Below, in pieces: positions 17,133-23,815 of a stretch of 64,000 nt of DNA. Numbering within the stretch: the first letter of the stretch is position 1; every line of letters starts with the position of its first letter. This DNA is from Rhodocyclaceae bacterium (lineage in GTDB: Bacteria; Pseudomonadota; Gammaproteobacteria; Burkholderiales; Rhodocyclaceae), in NCBI GenBank assembly GCA_016704145.1, contig JADJAS010000001.1, forward strand, positions 632,785 to 696,784, given 5' to 3'. The translations under genes were made by a program, and so were the position numbers. Under the pieces are notes generated by a model. That model did not search any database. It was not told where the DNA came from and saw only the letters and a program-made list of their open reading frames with translations.

Positions 17133-17942
17133 ATGCAAGAACAAGAAAACACAGATGGCGATGGGCAGACCCAAGCCTCCCTATTCCGGGCAGCGCAGTA
17201 TGTGCGGATGTCGACCGAGCACCAGCAGTACTCGACGGAGAACCAGGCCGACAAGATTCGTGAATATGCGGCCCGGCGCGGCATCGAGATCATCAAGACC
17301 TATGCCGACGAGGGCAAGAGTGGTCTGCGCATCGATGGCCGGCAGGCACTACAACAGCTGATCAAGGATGTCGAAACCGGGGCGGCGGACTTCCAGGTCA
17401 TCCTGGTCTACGACGTCAGCCGCTGGGGGCGCTTCCAAGATGCCGACGAGAGTGCTTCCATCGAAGAATTACTCTGGCTTGCAATCGATCTTCGCTTGGA
17501 TGCGAAGTACTTCTTCGTCGATGGATTACAGCTATCGAATCCCGACTCTACTCTGGTGAAGCGAAACGTACCCCAACGGGTCATGGCTAATCGGAATCGA
17601 CGCGAGGCATTTACCCGGCAACTGAACGAAATTCGACTTTCGTGCGAGTTCTGTAGCAGTGGCTTGTGGAACGACAAGGGGCAGATGCTGGCCTACGACC
17701 TGCTCGATCTCCCTTTCGATCTGGTGCGGCGTATCGCTGCCTGGCAGGACGATTTTGACGAAACGGAGAACCCTCCGGCGACCGGAGATGACGCCTGGTG
17801 GGATCGCCACGAGCAAGAGGCGATCAGTATTGCCACTGCACTCCAAGAAACCTTGGGGACGTCTCCTGTCGTCAAACTGTATCGCAAGGATGGCTGGTTG
17901 AGTATCGCTGAGATCAACCGGTCTGATGGAGGTGAATCATGA
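17133..17942 (+). CDS. Chimeric serine recombinase: resolvase N-domain fused to an unrelated C-terminus
   Basis: A 269-residue frame. Residues 21-108 are a resolvase/invertase catalytic domain with YVRMST (Ser27 the nucleophile), the conserved ADEGKSGL loop and DVSRWGRFQDADESA. After residue 108 the family sequence stops abruptly: the expected recombinase and zinc-ribbon domains are absent. The remaining 160 residues, including LLDLPFDLVRRIAAWQDDFDE, resemble a separate hypothetical protein. The junction near 17454 is in frame, which points to a deletion fusing two genes. Recombinase activity is doubtful. The stop overlaps the ATG of a 23-codon remnant frame. Confidence 0.7.
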   Translation: MQEQENTDGDGQTQASLFRAAQYVRMSTEHQQYSTENQADKIREYAARRGIEIIKTYADEGKSGLRIDGRQALQQLIKDVETGAADFQVILVYDVSRWGRFQDADESASIEELLWLAIDLRLDAKYFFVDGLQLSNPDSTLVKRNVPQRVMANRNRREAFTRQLNEIRLSCEFCSSGLWNDKGQMLAYDLLDLPFDLVRRIAAWQDDFDETENPPATGDDAWWDRHEQEAISIATALQETLGTSPVVKLYRKDGWLSIAEINRSDGGES

Positions 17943-18089
17943 GATTAGGCTGGAGCAAAAACGACAAACCAGAAGTGCAACAACATGACCGCGAACTAAC
18001 CTCGATCTGAGCAAAGGAGCAGAACTCTCTCACGAGCCTGTCCAGGTCGTCGATCTGGGCGGGGGGCGTTACAGGATGGGCGACAATAG
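17943..18089 (+). other. Remnant region between recombinase chimera and integrase fragment
   Basis: A 23-codon frame beginning at 17939 (MRLGWSKNDKPEVQQHD) overlaps the preceding stop as ATGA and ends at 18010; it looks like the start of a lost gene. The rest holds no gene. A G-run at 18060-18066 lies next to the integrase remnant. Confidence 0.4.
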
Positions 18090-18371
18090 CTTGCTTATGT
18101 CAGGACTGCTGCCGGTCTGCCGCATCTGTCCCTGCATGGCCTGCGCCGGAGCTTCGGTACCCTGGCGGAATGGGTGGAGGCCCCGACAGGCGTTGTCGCG
18201 CAAATCATGGGCCACAAGCCCAGCGCCATTGCGGAGAAACACTACCGCCGCCGCCCCCTTGACCTCTTGCGCTTGTGGCATTCCCGAATCGAGGCATTCA
18301 TGCTGGAGCAAGCCGGCATCCCGCAGCCGGAGGAAGCCGCCGAAGGTTTGCGGCTGGTGAAGGCACGTTGA
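18090..18371 (+). pseudogene. C-terminal fragment of a phage-type tyrosine integrase
   Basis: The frame, read from just after a stop at 18087, gives HGLRRSFGTLAEWV, then MGHKPSAIAEKHY, which contain the HxxR, H and catalytic Tyr signature of tyrosine recombinases. Everything upstream of the HxxR box is missing. It is therefore a relic of the integrase that probably brought the island in, and cannot be active. It ends at a TGA 40 bp before higB. Confidence 0.8.
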
Positions 18372-18391
18372 TTCATGTTGATAGCTGATGC

Positions 18392-18403
18392 GTAACACGT
18401 TAC
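18392..18403. promoter_or_regulatory. Putative HigA operator
   Basis: GTAAC-AC-GTTAC is a 5-bp inverted repeat nine bases before the higB ATG. Antitoxins of this family repress their own operon through such palindromes, so HigA is the likely ligand. Confidence 0.5.
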
Positions 18404-18411
18404 ACTAGGCC

Positions 18412-18690
18412 ATGATTAAGTCGTTCAGGCATAAGGGGCTGGAAGCCTTCTTCCTGGCTGGCACGAGGAAGGGCATTCAGCCCCACCATGCCGCGAAGTT
18501 ACAGGTTCAACTTGCCACCTTGGACAATGCCACCGGCCCGGAAGATATGAATGCTCCGGCATGGCGTTTGCACCCCCTTGCCGGCAAGTTGGCCGGGCAT
18601 TGGGCAGTATGGGTGAGCGGCAATTGGCGGCTGACTTTCCGATTCATCGGCAAGGATGCCGAACTAGTGGACTATCAGGACTATCACTGA
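18412..18690 (+). CDS. higB: HigB-type toxin, RelE/ParE superfamily
   Basis: A 92-residue protein of the usual HigB length with the family landmarks IKSFRHKGLEAFF at the start, WRLHPLAGKLAGHWAVWVSGNWRLTFRF and a YxDYH end. HigB proteins cleave mRNA on the ribosome. The toxin gene precedes the antitoxin gene, the reverse of most type II pairs and typical of hig. It is cotranscribed with higA, 7 bp downstream. The gene carries one CTGACTTT octamer, but within a family-conserved segment and without the extended consensus. Confidence 0.92.
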   Translation: MIKSFRHKGLEAFFLAGTRKGIQPHHAAKLQVQLATLDNATGPEDMNAPAWRLHPLAGKLAGHWAVWVSGNWRLTFRFIGKDAELVDYQDYH

Positions 18691-18697
18691 GGCGAAC

Positions 18698-18982
18698 ATG
18701 AGCAGAATGCACAACCCACCGCACCCCGGCGCTGTCCTGCGCGAATGGCTGCCCGAGGAAATGACCGTGACCGATGCCGCCGCATCGCTGAAAGTGGCCC
18801 GTGTCACCTTGAGCAAGATTCTCAACGGCAACGCCGGCATTTCCGCTGATATGGCTCTGCGCCTGTCGCAATGGCTTGGCACCTCGCCCGACGTATGGAT
18901 GGGCATGCAAACGCAATTCGACCTGTGGCAGGCCGGCAAGCAAAAGCGCCCGGCCATCGCCCCCATGAGGAAAGCCGCATGA
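18698..18982 (+). CDS. higA: HigA-type antitoxin
   Basis: A 94-residue XRE-type DNA-binding antitoxin. HPGAVLREWL opens the family pattern, followed by the helix-turn-helix VTDAAASLKVARVTLSKILNG and the GISADMALRL segment shared by HigA proteins. It neutralises HigB and should repress the operon through the upstream palindrome. The pair is complete and probably stabilises the island. Confidence 0.93.
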   Translation: MSRMHNPPHPGAVLREWLPEEMTVTDAAASLKVARVTLSKILNGNAGISADMALRLSQWLGTSPDVWMGMQTQFDLWQAGKQKRPAIAPMRKAA

Positions 18983-19078
18983 GTGACCCCGCCTGACGGT
19001 TTCAGGCAAGCGGGGCCGGCAAGTGCGCTAACACCGGCCGGCCCCTGACCGCAACCCACCTGATGAGAGAGGTGAATC

Positions 19079-19573
19079 ATGGCTGCTGCAACCATATCAC
19101 GCCGGCAACAGGCCGGCATCCGCCGCCCCCGCCCTGGCGATGCCACCATCCTTCGCGCAATGGCGATCCTTGAGCGCCGGCTACGCGAGCCGGGCGAACT
19201 CCTGGCTTCCCCTGGGCAGGTTCGCGCATTCCTCATGCTCCACCTTGCCGAGCTTGAGCATGAGGCTTTCGTCGCCATATTTGTCGACGCGCAGAATCGA
19301 CTGATTGAGTACCGCGAACTCTTCAAGGGCACGCTCACGCAAACGAGCGTCTATTCCCGTGAGGTAGTCCGCGCCGCCCTAGCCGCGAATGCCGCCGCCG
19401 TGATATTCGCCCACAACCACCCGAGCGGCTGCGCCGAACCATCACACGCCGACGAGATGCTGACGCAAGGCTTGAGGCAAGCTCTCGCGCTGGTCGACGT
19501 GCGCGTGAATGACCATTTCATTGTCGCCGGCAACGCCTGCCCCCTGTCATTCGCGGAGCGTGGCTTGCTGTAA
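19079..19573 (+). CDS. RadC-like JAB-domain protein
   Basis: A 164-residue protein of the JAMM metalloprotease fold. The metal-binding motif HNHPSG lies at 112-117 with Asp125 eleven residues on, the complete zinc-ligand set of RadC-family proteins. The N-terminal helix-hairpin-helix part of chromosomal RadC is shortened, as in the versions carried by integrative elements. GAGAGG lies six bases before the ATG. Despite the name, a repair role for this family is not established; element-borne copies are often anti-defence or maintenance genes. Confidence 0.85.
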   Translation: MAAATISRRQQAGIRRPRPGDATILRAMAILERRLREPGELLASPGQVRAFLMLHLAELEHEAFVAIFVDAQNRLIEYRELFKGTLTQTSVYSREVVRAALAANAAAVIFAHNHPSGCAEPSHADEMLTQGLRQALALVDVRVNDHFIVAGNACPLSFAERGLL

Positions 19574-19606
19574 CCTGCCGCCGGAAAAGAGCCGGCTCTG
19601 ACCGCC

Positions 19607-19655
19607 GAAGATGCCAAGAAACGCGAAGATGCCAAGAAATCTTGTTCGGCATCTT
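19607..19655 (+). repeat. Tandem 18-bp repeat with overlapping hairpin
   Basis: GAAGATGCCAAGAAACGC at 19607-19624 is followed by a second copy, GAAGATGCCAAGAAAT, at 19625-19640. The second copy pairs with GGCATCTT at 19648-19655 to form an 8-bp stem. The sequence is unusually A/T rich for its surroundings and lies 50 bp before the next gene. Confidence 0.55.
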
Positions 19656-19704
19656 GCGGTATCTTCGTGGCACCTTGGCACCTTCGCAGCAAAGAGACCG
19701 AGAC

Positions 19705-19935
19705 ATGACCGAGAAAAGCGAAATCGACCTGCTCTATGAGGCTGCCGCATTCTGTGGTTTCAAGCCTGTCGATGGCTGGCCGGCTGAATTGAATCCTCGC
19801 CAGCTTGCCGCGCTGATGGTCGGCGGCTGGAAAGAGCCCCACAAGCAAGCCTATCGCGTGAGCCTGCAAATGATTGCCGACGGCATCAAGGTCGGTAACG
19901 CGAAGCGCAGGCGGCTGCACAGGACAGCGCACTGA
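19705..19935 (+). CDS. Small island protein of unknown function
   Basis: A 76-residue protein not recognised. It has an acidic N terminus (MTEKSEIDLLYEAAAFCG), a short central helix and a basic C-terminal tail KRRRLHRTAH. The frame extends upstream to 19642, but the ATG at 19705 follows AAAGAGA, a plausible ribosome site. Its TGA overlaps the ATG of the next gene as TGATG, so the two belong to one operon. Confidence 0.55.
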   Translation: MTEKSEIDLLYEAAAFCGFKPVDGWPAELNPRQLAALMVGGWKEPHKQAYRVSLQMIADGIKVGNAKRRRLHRTAH

Positions 19936-20189
19936 TGCGGGCGCTCGGACTGGCGCACCATTGGCAGCGGTTGCTGGACGAAGAGCGGGCGGCGTCGGTG
20001 GCCGACATCGCCGAGGCCGAGGGCATGGACGTGACGCAGGTGCGCCGGGTCATGCGGCTGACCCTGCTGGCCCCGGAGGTCATCGAACGGTTGGTAGGTG
20101 CGCCCGACATCGTGCTGGAGCAGGTCATGCGCCGCCCCTGGCCTAACGGCTGGAGCGACCAGATGCGAGTGTTTGCACCGCCCGCCTGA
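19935..20189 (+). CDS. Small helix-turn-helix protein typical of integrative elements
   Basis: An 84-residue protein. Residues 18-45 (VADIAEAEGMDVTQVRRVMRL) look like a helix-turn-helix related to those of ParB/KorB-like proteins, and similar small proteins occur beside recombinases on plasmids and islands. No catalytic residues are seen. It is the last gene of the island and is followed after 22 bp by a strong intrinsic terminator. Confidence 0.55.
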   Translation: MRALGLAHHWQRLLDEERAASVADIAEAEGMDVTQVRRVMRLTLLAPEVIERLVGAPDIVLEQVMRRPWPNGWSDQMRVFAPPA

Positions 20190-20211
20190 CCGTGTCGAGC
20201 ACCGCGCCAGC

Positions 20212-20234
20212 AACCGCCTTCGGGCGGTTTTTTT
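20212..20234 (+). terminator. Intrinsic terminator at the end of the island operon
   Basis: AACCGCC-TTCG-GGCGGTT with a UUCG tetraloop is followed by a T-run. Confidence 0.9.
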
Positions 20235-20457
20235 GCGTCTGGATTACTCTCGGTCGCTTCCGCCCAGGAGTTGCCAACCACAACCGGCCACCTTCAAACC
20301 CGCGCCAATACAGGAAGTGGGCTCGCGCACGCTCGCGAGACCACCAGAGAGAACGGAGAACAGAGAGGCGTGCGCCGGGGTGAAAATGCAAAGTTCGGAG
20401 GGATGGCGCTCGCGAGGCCATGCCCGGAATCCGCGCCAGTACTGGCGGGTATAGGCG

Positions 20458-20490
20458 AAAAAAAACCAACCGATAGCGGTTGGTTTTTGG
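20458..20490 (-). terminator. Terminator downstream of tRNA-Phe
   Basis: On the minus strand AACCAACCG-CTAT-CGGTTGGTT is followed by eight T residues, just after the tRNA 3' end. Confidence 0.88.
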
Positions 20491-20495
20491 AATAT

Positions 20496-20571
<76 letters not shown>

Positions 20572-20610
20572 GAGAGGTGGCGGATTATAGCCAATTTGAT
20601 TCTCACCGGG

Positions 20611-20640
20611 AAAAAACATGGCCCCGCGAGCGGGGCCATG
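20611..20640 (-). terminator. Terminator of the DUF485-ActP operon
   Basis: On the minus strand CATGGCCCCG-CTCG-CGGGGCCATG is followed by six T residues, 21 bp after the actP stop. Confidence 0.93.
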
Positions 20641-20660
20641 CCTGTAGCGGTTGTCCGCCT

Positions 20661-22364
20661 TTAGTGCGCGGAAGCGGAAGCGGCACCGACGCCGGTTTCC
20701 GAACGCGTCTGCTGGTCCGGGTAGAGGGCGCGTTCCTTCTGGGCCTGTTCACTGTTATCGAGCTTGGAAACCAGCCAGATCGTGAAGAACGCGGCCGTCA
20801 TCGAGAACAGCGCGGCAGAGCTATACGGGAACCAGGCCGATCCCTTCGGATTGCCCATCACGGCCACCCACACGGAATCGGAGCCGATGGTCAGCAGCGT
20901 CGCAAGGATCAGACCGACGTAGCCGCCGACCACCGCGCCGCGCGTCGTGCAATCCTTCCAGAGCACCGACATGGCCAGCACCGGGAAATTGCCGGAGCAG
21001 GCGATGGTGAAGGCCAGCATGACCATGTAGGCAACGTTCTGCTTTTCGAAGGCGATGCCGAGGGTGATCGCGACGATGCCGAGGGCGACGGTGGCGCCCT
21101 TGGACCAGCGCAGTTCGGTTGCGGAATCGACGTTGCCATGGCGCCAGACGGAGGCGTACAGGTCATGCGACACGGCCGAAGCACCGGACAGCGTCAGTCC
21201 GGCCACCACCGCCAGGATCGTCGCGAAGGCGACGGCGGAGATGAAGCCGTAGAAAATGTCGCCACCCACGGCCTTCGCCAGCAGCACGGCGGGCATGTTG
21301 CCTCCGCCCTTGAGGCAGTTCTGCAACGGACCGGCGGTACATTCGGCCAACGGCTTGGCGAAGAACTCGCCCTCGTTGGTGATCAGCAGCACCGTGGCGC
21401 CGAAGCCGATGATGAAGGTCAGGATGTAGAAGTAGCCGATCCAGGTGGTTGCCCAGGCCACTGACTTGCGGGCTTCCTTGGCGTTCGGCACGGTGAAGAA
21501 GCGCATCAGGATGTGCGGCAGGCCGGCGGTGCCGAACATCAGCGCCATGCCGACCGAGATCGCGGAAATCGGATCCTTGATCAGCGCGCCGGGACCCATG
21601 ATGGAGTCATGCTTCGGATGAATCTCGACAGCCTTGGCAAACAGCGCTTCGGGACTAAAGCCGAACTGGAACAGCACGGCCAGTGCCATGAAGGTGGCGC
21701 CGGCGAGCAGCATGCACGCCTTGATGATCTGCACCCAGGTGGTCGCCGTCATGCCGCCGAACAGCACGTACATCAGCATGATGATGCCCACCAGGATTTC
21801 CGCGTACAAGTAGTCGAGACCGAACAGCACCTTGATCAGCTGACCGGCACCAACCATTTGGGCAATCATGTAGAACGCCACCACCACCAGGGTCGAAATT
21901 GCCGCGAAGGTGCGCGTCGGGGTCTGGGCGAAGCGGTAGGAAGCGACGTCGGCGAAAGTGAACTTGCCGAGGTTGCGCAGGCGTTCCGCCAGCAGGAAGG
22001 TCAGCACGGGCCAGCCGACCAGCCAGCCGATGGAGAAGATCAGGCCGTCGAAGCCGGTACCGAACACCAGGGCCGAAATGCCGAGGAACGAGGCCGCCGA
22101 CATGTAGTCGCCGGCGATCGCCAGACCGTTCTGGAAACCGGTGATGCCGCCACCGGCGGTGTAGAAGTCGGCGGCCGTCTTGGTCTTGGCGGCTGCCCAC
22201 TTGGTGATCCACAAGGTGATGCCGACGAAGATGGCGAACATGATGATCGCCGTCCAGTTGGTGGCCTGCTTGGTCGTCTGGCCGGCGTCGGGACCGGCGG
22301 CATAGACGACGCCGGCGACGGTAAGGGCGGCGACGGCCGCGGCGATGCGTTGAACATGGGTCAT
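20661..22364 (-). CDS. actP: Cation/acetate symporter, ActP type
   Basis: A 567-residue sodium:solute symporter (SSS) protein with a cleavable-looking N-terminal segment and about 13 membrane helices. Typical ActP features are FYTAGGGITGFQNGLAIAGDYMSAASFLG and GTAGLPHILMRFFTV. It imports acetate or other short carboxylates with Na+ or H+. The start at 22364 follows the DUF485 stop by one base; the longer frame to 22418 would overlap DUF485. A terminator ends the two-gene operon. Two tandem motifs shared with the second symporter operon lie upstream of its DUF485 partner. Confidence 0.93.
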   Translation of the reverse strand: MTHVQRIAAAVAALTVAGVVYAAGPDAGQTTKQATNWTAIIMFAIFVGITLWITKWAAAKTKTAADFYTAGGGITGFQNGLAIAGDYMSAASFLGISALVFGTGFDGLIFSIGWLVGWPVLTFLLAERLRNLGKFTFADVASYRFAQTPTRTFAAISTLVVVAFYMIAQMVGAGQLIKVLFGLDYLYAEILVGIIMLMYVLFGGMTATTWVQIIKACMLLAGATFMALAVLFQFGFSPEALFAKAVEIHPKHDSIMGPGALIKDPISAISVGMALMFGTAGLPHILMRFFTVPNAKEARKSVAWATTWIGYFYILTFIIGFGATVLLITNEGEFFAKPLAECTAGPLQNCLKGGGNMPAVLLAKAVGGDIFYGFISAVAFATILAVVAGLTLSGASAVSHDLYASVWRHGNVDSATELRWSKGATVALGIVAITLGIAFEKQNVAYMVMLAFTIACSGNFPVLAMSVLWKDCTTRGAVVGGYVGLILATLLTIGSDSVWVAVMGNPKGSAWFPYSSAALFSMTAAFFTIWLVSKLDNSEQAQKERALYPDQQTRSETGVGAASASAH

Positions 22365-22365
22365 T

Positions 22366-22677
22366 TTACTTCTGCGCCTCCCTGATGATTTCGGCGTTGG
22401 TGTCGTCGAACTCGCCATTGGCGCGACGCACGTAGACCCAGGTGATGATGATCGTGAACACGATCACCCCCACGCCAATCGGAATACCGAGGCTGGTCAC
22501 CATGCCGGCACCGAGCTTCCTGGCGAGGAATTCCTTGTCGTAAGCCACCAGCAGGATGAACCCGTAGTAGGCGATGGCGCCCAGAATCGCCATGACGATC
22601 GAATATCGGTTGCGCGTGCTGACGAATCCCGCGAATTTCGGGTTCGCCCGGATCCTTGCGTAGATATCTGCTGCCAT
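22366..22677 (-). CDS. DUF485 membrane protein, ActP partner (YjcH type)
   Basis: A 103-residue protein with two transmembrane helices and the family pattern NPKFAGFVSTRNRYS near the start. DUF485 proteins are encoded immediately before ActP in many bacteria and are thought to be small subunits of the transporter. GGAGGG lies five bases before the ATG. Stop and actP start are separated by one base, so translation is coupled. Confidence 0.93.
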   Translation of the reverse strand: MAADIYARIRANPKFAGFVSTRNRYSIVMAILGAIAYYGFILLVAYDKEFLARKLGAGMVTSLGIPIGVGVIVFTIIITWVYVRRANGEFDDTNAEIIREAQK

Positions 22678-22752
22678 GTATTCCCTCCGTGTCCTTCTTT
22701 GTTGATCGGCAATCCGCCGCTGCGGATCGAGGGGCGATATTAGGCGGAGGCG

Positions 22753-22790
22753 CTGACTCGGCTCTTACGCAAGACTGACGAAAGGCTTAC
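22753..22790 (-). promoter_or_regulatory. Two tandem GTAAG-N5-CGTCAG sites before DUF485-actP
   Basis: On the minus strand GTAAG-CCTTT-CGTCAG (22775-22790) is followed 22 bp downstream by GTAAG-AGCCG-AGTCAG (22753-22768, one mismatch). The two-turn spacing fits an OmpR-family regulator. The same motif precedes the second symporter operon and the response-regulator gene. Confidence 0.6.
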
Positions 22791-22799
22791 GGGGAAAGT

Positions 22800-23084
22800 T
22801 CAGCCGGCGAGATAACGCTTGGCCCAGGCCAGGAAGATCCAGAGCCAGAATAGGAGGAGGAAGGCGACAAATGGAACATGCCGCTCGATGATTGCTTTCG
22901 GCGTGATGGCGCGCGCCAGCCGGATCACCGGCCGCGTCACCACGGCGAATAACTGATAGATCGGGTTGGCTTGCCGCCGAGCGCCGGACAAGAGGCCGAC
23001 GATACCTTGGCCAAGCAGCGCCAGCATGGCCACTTCCACCAGCGCGCGCACGATGCTGAGCATGAACAGTTCCGGATGACCCAT
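22800..23084 (-). CDS. Small membrane protein, YggT-like topology
   Basis: A 94-residue hydrophobic protein with a membrane helix near 10-32, an Arg-rich cytoplasmic-type loop (ARRQANP) and a second helix at 70-90. The pattern PIYQLFAVVTRPVIRL recalls YggT-family proteins, but the match is loose. It starts 35 bp from the divergent TPR gene. The ribosome site is weak. It stops just upstream of the tandem motif sites of the next operon, which appears to be transcribed separately. Confidence 0.6.
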   Translation of the reverse strand: MGHPELFMLSIVRALVEVAMLALLGQGIVGLLSGARRQANPIYQLFAVVTRPVIRLARAITPKAIIERHVPFVAFLLLFWLWIFLAWAKRYLAG

Positions 23085-23119
23085 GGTATCTTTCGTCGAG
23101 TTCTCGGACGGAATTATCC

Positions 23120-23710
23120 ATGGATTTCGAGCATTGGCGGCATTACACGCGCGGTTGGCTGTTGCATTTTTTCGGTCGCGAGGAAGCGGCTTTCAACGAG
23201 TACGCGGCGGCCTATCACCTGCGATCGAATGACGTTCAGGCAGCGCGTCACCTCGCCTTCATCGCGGCGAGGAGGAAGCGCCACGATGTCGCCGAAAAAT
23301 GGTTTGTCGAAACGCTGCGCCTGGCCCCGGATGACGCCGACAGCCACTTCAACCTCGGCTTCGTCCGGGAGGAAATGGGCAGGTCGCGCGAGGCCGTCGA
23401 AGCCTTCGCCGAAGCGGCGCGACTGAGGCCCGGACTCGACCGTGCCTGGTACGGCATGGGCCTTGCCCACGCCCGCCTGGGCCAGCACGCGGCAGCGGCG
23501 ACGGCCTTCGCCAAGGCCGCGGAGTTGCAGCCCATGAACGGCGAGGCCTTCTACCAATGGGGCATGGCGCGTCACCATGCCAACGACCCGGAAGGCGTGA
23601 AAACGGTTGCCGAGCGCCTCGTCGGCTTCGACCCCAAGCGCGCACGAAAACTCGTCCAGGACACCGGCCGCACCGACCTCATGTCGCTCATACCGGAACT
23701 ACCCTTCTAG
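23120..23710 (+). CDS. Tetratricopeptide-repeat protein
   Basis: A 196-residue cytoplasmic protein with about four TPR units, the clearest being residues 58-140 (AEKWFVETLRLAPDDADSHF and ALxLxP-type ends). TPR arrays mediate protein-protein contacts; no partner is suggested by the neighbours. There is no signal peptide. It is divergent from the YggT-like gene and is followed, after the stop, by a copy of the dispersed CTGACTTT motif and a bidirectional hairpin. Confidence 0.8.
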   Translation: MDFEHWRHYTRGWLLHFFGREEAAFNEYAAAYHLRSNDVQAARHLAFIAARRKRHDVAEKWFVETLRLAPDDADSHFNLGFVREEMGRSREAVEAFAEAARLRPGLDRAWYGMGLAHARLGQHAAAATAFAKAAELQPMNGEAFYQWGMARHHANDPEGVKTVAERLVGFDPKRARKLVQDTGRTDLMSLIPELPF

Positions 23711-23720
23711 CTCGCGGCGT

Positions 23721-23744
23721 ATCGCCACGCCTGACTTTCGGCGG
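23721..23744 (+). repeat. Dispersed CTGACTTT motif, copy 3 (intergenic)
   Basis: The core lies at 23731-23738 within ATCGCCACGCCTGACTTTCG. It stands in a non-coding gap after the TPR gene, showing that the motif is not merely a protein-coding signature. Confidence 0.65.
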
Positions 23745-23753
23745 CGCGCGGAC

Positions 23754-23778
23754 AAAAAAGGCCCGCCAGAGGCGGGCC
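23754..23778 (-). terminator. Terminator of the DUF4212-SSS operon
   Basis: On the minus strand GGCCCGCC-TCT-GGCGGGCC is followed by six T residues. Confidence 0.93.
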
Positions 23779-23815
23779 TGTCAGGGAGTCTCCTCCTCCC
23801 CCTTGTTGTTCCCGA

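Noticed and set aside
18631..18638. CTGACTTT in higB as a thirteenth copy of the dispersed motif
   Set aside because: It lacks the CCAYG extension and lies in a segment conserved for HigB function, so it was counted apart.
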